From: an uncultured Bacteroidales bacterium
Lineage (GTDB): Bacteria; Bacteroidota; Bacteroidia; Bacteroidales; UBA932
Length of the DNA: 33,827 bases
Assembly (NCBI GenBank): GCA_944326385.1
Contig: CALVDT010000037.1
Coordinates: forward strand, 1-33,827
Direction of reading: 5' to 3'
The notes below the pieces were generated by a model that searched no databases, was not told the origin of the DNA, and was given only the letters and a program-made list of their open reading frames with translations. Position numbers and translations under genes: made by a program. Of this stretch, positions 28,072 through 33,827 are shown one piece after another. How positions within the stretch are numbered: position 1 is the first letter of the stretch; each line of letters starts with the position of its first letter.

Positions 28072-28671
28072 ATGAATTTCATATCAGACATTCTGTTCTG
28101 GATTTCCACCGGGCTGCTTGTGCCTGTGGTGGTACTCCTTATCCTGCTTTTCATCCGCTCTCTCCTGCTCGCAGGCAGTTTTTTCGGACAATATCTGGAC
28201 ATACGCAAAAACGGAAGGGCTCTCAGGGAAAAAATCGAAGGCCTGACTTCCGAAACGGCCTGCTGCCTGGAAGATATGCTTCCGAAGAACAGCAATTCCC
28301 TCAACATCCGTTATCTTCGTGACCTGCTTGCCCACAGGGACAATCCGGCACAGATGAGACGGATTCTCGCGGATTACGAGATTGCCGCCGACAAGGATCT
28401 CTCCACCTCAAGGACATTGACCAAGCTTGGTCCCATGCTCGGACTGATGGGGACACTTATTCCTATGGGACCTGCACTGGTAGGTCTGTCCACCGGTGAC
28501 ATATCATCGATGGCTTACAACATGCAGGTAGCCTTTGCCACCACTGTGGTCGGCCTGTTTGCAAGCGCCGTAGGTTTCCTGACCCAGCAGACCAAGAACC
28601 GCTGGTATATGCAGGATATGACCAATATGGAGTTCGTCGCAGAACTTCTCGGAGCCGGGGAGGGGAAATGA
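28072..28671 (+). CDS. hmuU: HmuU, MotA/TolQ/ExbB-family proton channel
   Basis: This 199-residue protein has an N-terminal membrane segment (LLVPVVVLLILLFIRSLLLAG), a cytoplasmic helical loop and the conserved two-helix channel block LGPMLGLMGTLIPMGPALVGLS and MAYNMQVAFATTVVGLFASAVGFL (~120-182), which defines the MotA/TolQ/ExbB family. Such proteins form proton-driven pentamers that power a partner across the envelope. Its ExbD/MotB-like partner is probably the next gene, HmuV. The pair may energise HmuS or HmuR; this is inference from the operon. The start is 12 bases after hmuT and the stop overlaps the next start (ATGA). Confidence 0.85.
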   Translation: MNFISDILFWISTGLLVPVVVLLILLFIRSLLLAGSFFGQYLDIRKNGRALREKIEGLTSETACCLEDMLPKNSNSLNIRYLRDLLAHRDNPAQMRRILADYEIAADKDLSTSRTLTKLGPMLGLMGTLIPMGPALVGLSTGDISSMAYNMQVAFATTVVGLFASAVGFLTQQTKNRWYMQDMTNMEFVAELLGAGEGK

Positions 28672-29003
28672 CCATGAGAAGACGCAGACTGCTTGGAAAA
28701 GAAGAGGAGAACGACCCGATGAGCGTGGTCGGGAATCTCTTCGATGTAGCCATGGTATTTGCCGTAGCCCTCATGGTAGCCCTTGTGACCCGTTACGACA
28801 TGACAGAGATGTTCAGCCAGGAGGACTTCACCATCGTAAAGAATCCGGGAAAGGAAAACATGGAGATAATCACCAAGGAAGGTCACGAGATAAACCGGTA
28901 CACCCCTTCGGAGGACCAGGACCGGGATACAGGCAAACGGGGACGCAGAGTCGGCATCGCCTACGAGCTTGAAAACGGCGAAATCATCTACGTCCCCGAA
29001 TGA
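28668..29003 (+). CDS. hmuV: HmuV, DUF2149 family protein
   Basis: This 111-residue protein has a basic N-terminus (MTMRRRRLLGKEEENDPMS), one membrane segment (LFDVAMVFAVALMVALVTRY, ~22-41, with an Asp near its start) and a small soluble domain ending GIAYELENGEIIYVPE. This matches DUF2149, which regularly accompanies MotA/ExbB-like proteins and CobN-like chelatases. The single helix with an acidic residue recalls ExbD/MotB, so it is the likely channel partner of HmuU. The ATG overlaps the hmuU stop; an alternative ATG lies six bases later. It is the last gene of the operon: a convergent gene ends 15 bases away and no strong terminator is visible in between. Confidence 0.82.
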   Translation: MTMRRRRLLGKEEENDPMSVVGNLFDVAMVFAVALMVALVTRYDMTEMFSQEDFTIVKNPGKENMEIITKEGHEINRYTPSEDQDRDTGKRGRRVGIAYELENGEIIYVPE

Positions 29004-29018
29004 CAGGAGGACAATGTA

Positions 29019-29363
29019 TCAGAAAGTAACGTTCAATGACAGTCCGACAGCAGGTGAAACTCCATGTCCGCCAGCGCCTGCGACACTGGCTATATATGGA
29101 TTCAGCCTAATATCCAAGGATGACAATCCCCTGATATCCCGCATATACATATTCTTAATCTTCGCATGCTGGATACCGTCGATTATGGCCCAGATGTCAG
29201 TAGCCAGCATGCCTGCGACTCCGACCAGAACGAGGATGGTACCTCCCGTACTTAACTGGTAATATGTATTGGAATAGCTGTAATTACCGGAACTGTAATA
29301 GTCAGTAACCGGAGTATAGATTGATGATCCTATGATCATAACCAGCAACTTGCCGCAGCACAT
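29019..29363 (-). pseudogene. out-of-frame C-terminal membrane part of the CsgG-like protein
   Basis: This frame encodes GKLLVMIIGSSIYTP..., then a Tyr/Ser-rich loop, a membrane helix (TILVLVGVAGMLATDIWAIIDGI), AKIKNMYMRDIRG and a beta-rich ending. That is the usual tail of Bacteroidetes proteins of the upstream CsgG-like type. It overlaps the end of the upstream frame (29336-30217) and lies in the -1 frame relative to it. The -1 frame is open only from 29390 downward, so the switch must lie between 29390 and 29336. It has no convincing start of its own: the first ATG at 29363 would begin inside the transmembrane region. It is most likely the broken 3' end of the larger gene, a programmed frameshift product, or a one-base sequence error. 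Confidence 0.65.
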
Positions 29364-30217
29364 CCGAAAAACTTGAAACCGCGGCCCACATCACCATTGA
29401 TCATCTGGCCCAGACCAGGGATAAGGAACGAGCAGACCCCTCCTACGACAGGACTATATCTGTCTTGCGGCATGCTGACGTAATCCGATGCCTTGTAATA
29501 TTTCTTGTACTGGCGGTACTTCATTCCCGGATATATGCCGTCAGGAACCTGACGACCGTAATCTGCCACATAGGAATACTGATTCCGGTTTGACCTTGCC
29601 TGTACATCTGCATCAGCATTGGTCTTACGGGCTTCCTGCTTTGCCTTGTGCTTGGCAACAAGGTCGTCCCACATATTCTGGACCGAATTCTTCTCTGCAG
29701 TTGCCTCAACGGACTCCGGCTCGGAAGATTCTTCCGGCTCGGTACCTAACAACATCGCAGCCAATTCCTTGCATCCTTCTTCTATTTCCTTGGCTTCTGT
29801 CAATGTCTGTACATTGGCCGTTGCTTCCAGTCTGGCTGTCTCCACATTAAGAATCTTGGCGGTAATGAAGATATGGGTCGCATCCACTTTTGCTGCCTCG
29901 GCGACAAGAATATATGAAGCACCTGTCATTTCTCCGAGTTTCTTTATCTGTTCATCACTTACCATACCGGTTCTCTGGAAAGACTGTTCTCCGACTATGG
30001 ATTCCAGGTCCACCCTGTCATAACCTTCATATCCGGGAGTGTTGGTAATGGCGTACGACAGACTGCTCCTCAACATCAATCTTATGCCATAGCTGATATG
30101 GCCTTCCCGGTCCACAGTTTCCAATATGGCCACCTTTTTGGTCGGCTCTTCCTGAGCGAATGACTGCGCCAAAGGAAACAGCAGCAGCGCAGCCAGAAAA
30201 AATACAAATTTCTTCAT
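29336..30217 (-). CDS. CsgG/FlgO-like envelope protein, frameshifted near its C-terminus
   Basis: This frame gives 293 residues. A signal peptide (MKKFVFFLAALLLFPLAQSFAQ) precedes a CsgG/FlgO-type domain (~28-155: KKVAILETVDREGHISYGIRLMLRSSL, YDRVDLESIVGEQSFQRTGMVSDEQIKKLGEMTGASYILVAEA, ITAKILNVET). A charged linker is followed by YSPVVGGVCSFLIPGLGQMINGDVGRGFKFF, the start of a membrane hairpin. The chain then stops after CWL, while the expected continuation is found in the -1 frame. CsgG-like domains form or sense oligomeric outer-membrane assemblies. The gene is third in a minus-strand operon after two LPP20-like genes, with a 26-base gap. The truncated form would lack its membrane tail, so full function would need a frameshift. 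Confidence 0.75.
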   Translation of the reverse strand: MKKFVFFLAALLLFPLAQSFAQEEPTKKVAILETVDREGHISYGIRLMLRSSLSYAITNTPGYEGYDRVDLESIVGEQSFQRTGMVSDEQIKKLGEMTGASYILVAEAAKVDATHIFITAKILNVETARLEATANVQTLTEAKEIEEGCKELAAMLLGTEPEESSEPESVEATAEKNSVQNMWDDLVAKHKAKQEARKTNADADVQARSNRNQYSYVADYGRQVPDGIYPGMKYRQYKKYYKASDYVSMPQDRYSPVVGGVCSFLIPGLGQMINGDVGRGFKFFGCAAASCWL

Positions 30218-30243
30218 CGATTTAGAATATTATGGATTTACAA

Positions 30244-31272
30244 TTATTTACTGATAATCAAAAGTATCCGTTCTGCAAGCTGCTTTCCCAGTCTGGCACA
30301 TGCATCGCGTTCTGCTTCTTCATAATTCATGGTATGCACACCTTTCACGGAAAGCTGATCTTCCACAATCCTGTGCACTCCGGTCGTCTTTTCCATCGTC
30401 AAGGCTACATCGGCATACACAGTATAGATACTCATTCCACCCATTTCAGGACGGCCGTATTCCCTGGTCTTCAAAATCGCGGAAACCACCCAGTCGGCTT
30501 CGTCATGCCTGTCCGTGAAGCTGCAATCCTTATCAGCAAGAATTCCTTTCAATTCCTTTTCAAATCCGGATATGCCGGTTCCCGAAGTTTTGATTTCCAT
30601 GCAGATGATGATACCTTGGCTGAGGCCGGCTTCTATTCCGGCTGCCGCCCCGGCATATCTGCCGATTGATTCCGAAAAATCAGACAACTCGTCTTTTCCA
30701 GCTCCGAAGAAGTTCAGCATGAACAGATCCGAAGACGCATCTTCCAATTCTGATTTCAGTTCGGCCAGTTCCTCCCTGGCCTTTGAAACAAGACCATCCG
30801 AGGCATAATTCCCGGCAACAGACAGTATCCTGTCCAGTTTACCGAAAGCCAGCACAATCTTGTTACGGTAAAACTCCTTGGCCTCAAGCTTTCTGATATA
30901 GGCAATCGCATAAGCTGTCCCGGTCTTTCTGTCATAGACTGTCTCGGTCTTCACCAGATTCAGCTCCACATCGGTAGAAAACACAGTCTGTGATAAATAC
31001 AGCATGGATGTCCGGCCGTCTACAGATTGCCTTGCAAGTCTGGCTTTGTCTGAAATGTCTGTTCTGACCGTTCTGGCGATATTGGTCCTGGCAAGATCGG
31101 CAAGATAGTTACAGAATGTCGTTTCAGTCATGCTGCCGTCGTTCTGTCCGCTCTGGATATCATAAAGATAAGCATCCGTAGTATAGAATGCCCATGATTC
31201 AGGATAACCGGCAGCAGATTTCAGTTCAGTGACAGCGAACACAAGCGCCAGAAGCGGCAGGTACTTTCTCAT
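30244..31272 (-). CDS. secreted LPP20-like envelope protein
   Basis: The ATG at 31272 gives 342 residues with a signal peptide (MRKYLPLLALVFAVTELKSAAG). The N-terminal region (~25-130, WAFYTTDAYLY... then YLADLARTNIARTVRTDISD) has the helix-then-strands pattern of the LPP20 family. The middle is a helical coiled segment (AREELAELKSELEDASSD). The C-terminus (~220-342) is a second alpha/beta unit, DADWVVSA-like with YTVYADVALTMEKTTG and EAERDACARLGKQLAERI, resembling domains that measure or bind envelope assemblies. It starts five bases after the previous gene's stop. A TTG nine bases upstream is possible but unnecessary. Function is unknown; see the FlgO/FlgP/FlgT comparison in the findings. 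Confidence 0.7.
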   Translation of the reverse strand: MRKYLPLLALVFAVTELKSAAGYPESWAFYTTDAYLYDIQSGQNDGSMTETTFCNYLADLARTNIARTVRTDISDKARLARQSVDGRTSMLYLSQTVFSTDVELNLVKTETVYDRKTGTAYAIAYIRKLEAKEFYRNKIVLAFGKLDRILSVAGNYASDGLVSKAREELAELKSELEDASSDLFMLNFFGAGKDELSDFSESIGRYAGAAAGIEAGLSQGIIICMEIKTSGTGISGFEKELKGILADKDCSFTDRHDEADWVVSAILKTREYGRPEMGGMSIYTVYADVALTMEKTTGVHRIVEDQLSVKGVHTMNYEEAERDACARLGKQLAERILLIISK

Positions 31273-31277
31273 GTGCT

Positions 31278-31895
31278 TCAATTGTTACCTCTGGCTGCTT
31301 CCATTATGGCTTTATTTACAGCCTTGAATTGTTCGACCTCGTCCGCGGAAAGACCTTGCGGCTCAAATTTCCCGGCAGTATCCAGCAAATCATAGAACTT
31401 GTCTCCTTGTATCGCCACTTTCGCCGTCACCGAATACATTCCGGTCGAAGGATTATACTCAATGACCGTATCACCGAACGGTTCACAAGCCTTGGATATG
31501 CTGGCACTGACTTGTTCCCAATGGGATGTCAAAGCCTGAAGCACTTTTCCGTTATTGGCTACATTACCTCTCTCGGCGTCATCCAGCACGGTATTGTTGA
31601 ATACTCTGGAAATCGTCGCGTATGCTTCTCTCTGGGCAAGTTCGACAGCCATCTGCTTGTTATCGGCCATACCTTGACCTGCATACCATTTAAAAGGTTT
31701 TTTAATGATTTCCGTCCCGTCTTCACTCAGACTTTCGGACATTTCGATTCCTTGAAGAGCTACAGTTTCCACGGTCACTCTTTCCCCTTCAAGATTCCTG
31801 GCTTTTTCTCTTGTGGGTTCACCGGAAATTTTCCTCGGACTGCCACAAGCTACCGTCAAGACAGCGAGAACTGTCGGCAAAAACAGCTTTTTCAT
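31278..31895 (-). CDS. LPP20-family lipoprotein
   Basis: This 205-residue lipoprotein has the signal MKKLFLPTVLAVLTVAC (Cys 17). The mature chain contains KWYAGQGMADNKQMAVELAQREAYATISRVF (~69-99), the LPP20 family helix in which alternate alanines and acidic residues precede a beta sheet (ACEPFGDTVIEYNPSTGMYSVTAKVAIQGDKFYDLL). LPP20 proteins (for example FlgP) are outer-membrane or periplasmic structural lipoproteins. It is the first gene of the minus-strand operon. Its upstream DNA is short before the structured region next to the IS110 element, so the operon's promoter may have been altered by that insertion. A weak -7-like TAAATTCG lies on the minus strand at 31933-31926. Confidence 0.75.
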   Translation of the reverse strand: MKKLFLPTVLAVLTVACGSPRKISGEPTREKARNLEGERVTVETVALQGIEMSESLSEDGTEIIKKPFKWYAGQGMADNKQMAVELAQREAYATISRVFNNTVLDDAERGNVANNGKVLQALTSHWEQVSASISKACEPFGDTVIEYNPSTGMYSVTAKVAIQGDKFYDLLDTAGKFEPQGLSADEVEQFKAVNKAIMEAARGNN

Positions 31896-31944
31896 ACCAA
31901 AAATGGTTGACGGTCAGCTCCTTCCCGAATTTAAACAAAAGAAA

Positions 31945-32167
31945 AAGTGTGGAGCCGGTTTCGTCTATACCATTAGAAGGTTGTGGTAGAACCTTGAAGA
32001 AAATAGACGATATCCAATACCCCACACTTGAATAGATATAAGATACCTATGGCATGAGAACAGCCACGGTCCACTTGCATCTAAACAAGAAAGAGTGTTG
32101 TCCGATATGTCCTTTCTTCATTGAAAACTACCACATTCTCTAATGAGGACAGTGCGAAAACACTTTC
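31945..32167 (+). ncRNA. candidate IS110 bridge RNA (two nested stem-loop units)
   Basis: The first unit (31945-32029) has three nested perfect helices: AAGTGTGG (31945-31952) with CCACACTT (32022-32029), TCGTCTAT (31961-31968) with ATAGACGA (32003-32010), and AAGGTT (31977-31982) with AACCTT (31990-31995), separated by internal loops of about 7-11 bases on each side. The second unit pairs AGTGTT (32094-32099) with AACACT (32159-32164), GTCCT (32109-32113) with AGGAC (32146-32150), and CATT with AATG, leaving a large loop. IS110 elements encode a bridge RNA in the non-coding end before the transposase, built from two such internal-loop hairpins that choose target and donor. No promoter for it was found on the plus strand. 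The same helices could form on the minus strand. Confidence 0.45.
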
Positions 32168-32243
32168 AACAAAATGTACGCTGATCGCTCAGATCGCAAA
32201 CTTACATATAAATTCGGGATTTCTACACCGGATTAATAAAAAA

Positions 32244-32337
32244 GTCAAGGCCGCATCTCAAATGCGACCGGAAGTTGTTAACTTTAGCCGAAAAGTCTAA
32301 TTTAAAAACAAATAATATGCGAGCTTGCGGCCTTGAC
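32244..32337 (+). repeat. 12-bp perfect inverted repeat spanning the transposase start (fold-back element)
   Basis: GTCAAGGCCGCA at 32244-32255 is exactly complementary to TGCGGCCTTGAC at 32326-32337, with three further pairs (CTC 32257-32259 with GAG 32321-32323). The right arm covers codons 4-7 of the transposase. The left arm lies upstream of the gene's own -7 element. A transcript entering from outside would fold and block translation start, while a transcript from the element's promoter would lack the left arm. A short competing hairpin CGCAT-ctcaa-ATGCG (32252-32266) shares the left arm. Confidence 0.65.
32279..32286 (+). promoter_or_regulatory. probable -7 promoter element of the transposase
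   Basis: TAACTTTA differs from TAnnTTTG at one base. It predicts a start near 32293 and a leader of about 24 bases to the ATG at 32317. It lies between the two arms of the fold-back repeat. Confidence 0.4.
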
Positions 32338-33453
32338 GTGCACAAAGATAGTGTATTTGTGTGCATAATCACAGAAGATGGAGAACTTTTTCAGGAGAAA
32401 TTCGGAGTTCTGACACCGGAATTAGAGCAGATGCGAAGATATCTGCAAGATCACGGGACGACAGATGTGTGTATGGAAAGCACCAGCGTATACTGGATAC
32501 CGGTATGGAATGTACTGGAAGGACACTTCAATCTCAAGTTAGTGAACCCCTACTTCATAAGGCAGCTGCCGGGCAGGAAGAGCGACATTAAGGACGCGGT
32601 GTGGATAGCGACCTGTCTGATGAAAGACCTGATCAGAGGCAGCTATGTGCCAGAGAGCATAGTCAGACAACTGCGGCAGTACAACAGGATGATCTTCGAC
32701 CTGAACAAGGAGATATCTCGTAAACTTGTCAAGCTGGACGCATGCGTCCAGAGGTGCAACATCCGTCTGAGCAACTATGTCTCGACGGTGGACAGCAAGG
32801 GCTACCAGAGTGTAGTGAGAGATATCTCAGAAGGGGTCACAGACCCCGGGAAATTACTCAAGAGGGTCCACAGGCGGACAGTCAACCGTTGGGGAAGGGA
32901 CACGATACTCGCATCCCTGTGCGGAGTGATAACGGAGACGGACTGCGACATCATGAGGATGTACCTGGAAGAACTGGACATAGCCAGGGCGCATCTGGCG
33001 GAATGCCAGAGGAAGATGACGCAGATGTGCAGGGAGCATTTCCCGAAACACTTTCAGAGGATACAGACGATGCCGGGAGTCGGAGAGCGTTCGGCCACAG
33101 CCATAATAGCGGAAGTCGGAGTGGACATGACCTCTTTCGAGACAGCGGCGGCTCTGGTCTCCTGGGCCGGACTGAAGCCTCGCAATGACGAGAGCGCAGG
33201 GAAAATCAAATCCCGCAGAATCACACATGGAAACAAGTACCTGCGCAAGTCGATGGTGGAATGCTCTTGGGCCGCCGCGAACACCCGGAACTGCTTCTTC
33301 AGCCGATTCAGCTATACGCAGACTGTCGTAAGACACAAGAACAGGATGAAGGTCCAGGTGGCAATAGCCAGGAAAATGCTTGTGGCAGTGTGGCACATCC
33401 TCTCCGGGGGTGTCGCATACAGGGAGTGCTTTGAGCATCAGGAGGCTGCTTAG
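32317..33453 (+). CDS. IS110-family DEDD transposase (RNA-guided recombinase family)
   Basis: This 378-residue protein starts MRACGLDVHKDS, as Bacteroidetes IS110 transposases do. The RuvC-like N-terminal domain keeps all four acidic residues: D7 in GLDVHK, E54 in MESTSVYW, and D90 and D93 in KSDIKDA. A coiled-coil middle (~205-240) leads to the Transposase_20 domain (TMPGVGERSATAIIAEVG, then WAGLKPRNDESAGK). S293 in ESAGK aligns with the serine proposed to form the covalent DNA link in IS110 enzymes. These recombinases use a bridge RNA from their own element to recognise donor and target. The gene is full length and looks active. The frame is open to 32275, but the preferred start fits the family and the promoter. 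A hairpin (GAGGCT/AGCCTC, 33442-33457) overlaps the stop codon. Confidence 0.93.
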   Translation: MRACGLDVHKDSVFVCIITEDGELFQEKFGVLTPELEQMRRYLQDHGTTDVCMESTSVYWIPVWNVLEGHFNLKLVNPYFIRQLPGRKSDIKDAVWIATCLMKDLIRGSYVPESIVRQLRQYNRMIFDLNKEISRKLVKLDACVQRCNIRLSNYVSTVDSKGYQSVVRDISEGVTDPGKLLKRVHRRTVNRWGRDTILASLCGVITETDCDIMRMYLEELDIARAHLAECQRKMTQMCREHFPKHFQRIQTMPGVGERSATAIIAEVGVDMTSFETAAALVSWAGLKPRNDESAGKIKSRRITHGNKYLRKSMVECSWAAANTRNCFFSRFSYTQTVVRHKNRMKVQVAIARKMLVAVWHILSGGVAYRECFEHQEAA

Positions 33454-33700
33454 CCTCTCGACATACCGTCCTGTGCAAGGTCATTATATTTGTGGTGTTT
33501 ACAACCCGTTTCGCAAACTGACTGACGCTATGGACGGCTTAGGACACCGGTTTGGGCTCTGAAGCCCGCAGAGGAAATTTCTTTATTTTTTATTTTCATC
33601 GCGGCACTTATGGTGCCCGGGAGCCTTATGCCCCGACGGATACCAATAGGCAATGTATGGCGCTTGACCCAATCCCATTTGCTCCTTTTTTAGAGGAAAT
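33454..33700 (+). other. structured non-coding DNA after the transposase, no gene
   Basis: No credible reading frame is present. Short inverted repeats are frequent: CCGTCC (33466-33471) with GGACGG (33532-33537), GGGCT-ctga-AGCCC (33554-33567) followed by a T-rich run, GGCAC-ttatg-GTGCC (33603-33617), and CGGG (33618-33621) with CCCG (33632-33635). The hairpin and T run around 33554-33595 could end transposase transcription. IS1111-type members of the IS110 family carry their bridge RNA on this side, so this stretch is the alternative place for it. Confidence 0.4.
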
Positions 33701-33793
33701 ATCACTAGTGTCCCGTTAAGGAGTTGTTAAAAATTTATAATTGTTTTATTATTAGTTAATTACAAAGGTTTTTCTTGTACACGACTTGAATTG

Positions 33794-33801
33794 TAACTTT
33801 G
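33794..33801 (+). promoter_or_regulatory. -7 promoter element for a gene beyond the right edge
   Basis: TAACTTTG is an exact TAnnTTTG match in an AT-rich stretch (33701-33827) that holds no ATG-started gene inside the window. The predicted start is near 33808, so a gene should begin shortly after the edge. Confidence 0.4.
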
Positions 33802-33827
33802 GACTGGTCATTTTATCTGTCAGCCAA

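Larger units (their letters stand above)
31940..33700 (+). mobile_element. IS110-family insertion sequence, exact ends not defined
   Basis: One intact DEDD transposase gene is flanked by about 380 bases of non-coding DNA on the left and 250 on the right, all with strong secondary structure and unlike the neighbouring genes. IS110 elements lack long terminal inverted repeats and clear target duplications, so their ends cannot be read from one copy. The limits given are the outer edges of the structured DNA. The left edge is close to the start of the minus-strand lipoprotein operon, and the right edge precedes an AT-rich tract. Confidence 0.5.

Noticed and set aside
29018-29363. The 114-codon minus frame as an independent gene
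   Set aside because: Its first ATG lies inside the predicted membrane hairpin of the CsgG-like protein, and its sequence reads as that protein's natural tail.
33380-33562. 60-codon open frame overlapping the transposase end
   Set aside because: It is in a different frame within the transposase, ends in structured non-coding DNA and has no recognisable features.
1-33827. CRISPR array, tRNA, rRNA or prophage genes
   Set aside because: No regularly spaced repeats, cloverleaf sequences, rRNA motifs or phage structural genes were seen on either strand.

Overview
The window looks like a chromosomal segment from an anaerobic gut-type Bacteroidota, order Bacteroidales. This rests on a fused SecDF, a Bacteroidetes-length DnaE, the hmuYRSTUV heme locus known from Porphyromonas and Bacteroides, many lipoprotein signals, and repeated use of the Bacteroidetes -7 promoter element TAnnTTTG a short distance before gene starts. 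Base composition is moderate. No rRNA, tRNA or CRISPR array was seen.

Layout. 1-1015 (minus): the 5' part of an AAA-ATPase/PD-(D/E)XK family gene that runs off the left edge. 1210-3570 (minus): a two-gene operon, a PD40 beta-propeller/SPOR envelope protein followed by a short NfeD. 3706-10751 (plus): the housekeeping genes secDF and dnaE, separated by a hairpin-rich gap. 10757-18861: a small secreted carbohydrate/ester-hydrolase cluster. Its minus-strand half is an endonuclease/exonuclease/phosphatase (EEP) protein and an EEP-sialate O-acetylesterase fusion. Its plus-strand half is a GH3 beta-glucosidase-like lipoprotein and a GH36 alpha-galactosidase. 18928-19935: a ThiL-like protein whose active-site motifs are almost all replaced, a likely pseudoenzyme. 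20092-29003: a seven-gene heme operon (calycin-like lipoprotein, hmuY, hmuR, hmuS, hmuT, hmuU, hmuV). 29019-31895 (minus): an envelope operon of two LPP20-like proteins and a CsgG-like protein whose C-terminal membrane part has been put out of frame. 31940-33700: an IS110-family element with an intact DEDD transposase, flanked by unusually structured non-coding DNA. The last ~125 bases are AT-rich and end with a promoter for a gene beyond the edge.

How the genes work together. In the heme operon, HmuY captures heme, HmuR imports it across the outer membrane, and the CobN-like HmuS is the proposed iron-removing enzyme. HmuS appears anchored in the inner membrane at both ends. HmuU (MotA/TolQ/ExbB-like) and HmuV (DUF2149) look like an energising channel pair for it. 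A 19-bp dyad lies inside the operon promoter. The hydrolase cluster would trim galactose/glucose-containing and acetylated glycans outside the cytoplasm.

The most unusual items are: (i) nested stem-loops upstream of the IS110 transposase, a candidate bridge RNA; (ii) a perfect 12-bp inverted repeat whose right arm lies just inside the transposase reading frame and whose left arm lies upstream of its promoter, as expected for fold-back inhibition of read-through transcripts; (iii) the degenerate ThiL; and (iv) the frameshifted CsgG-like gene.
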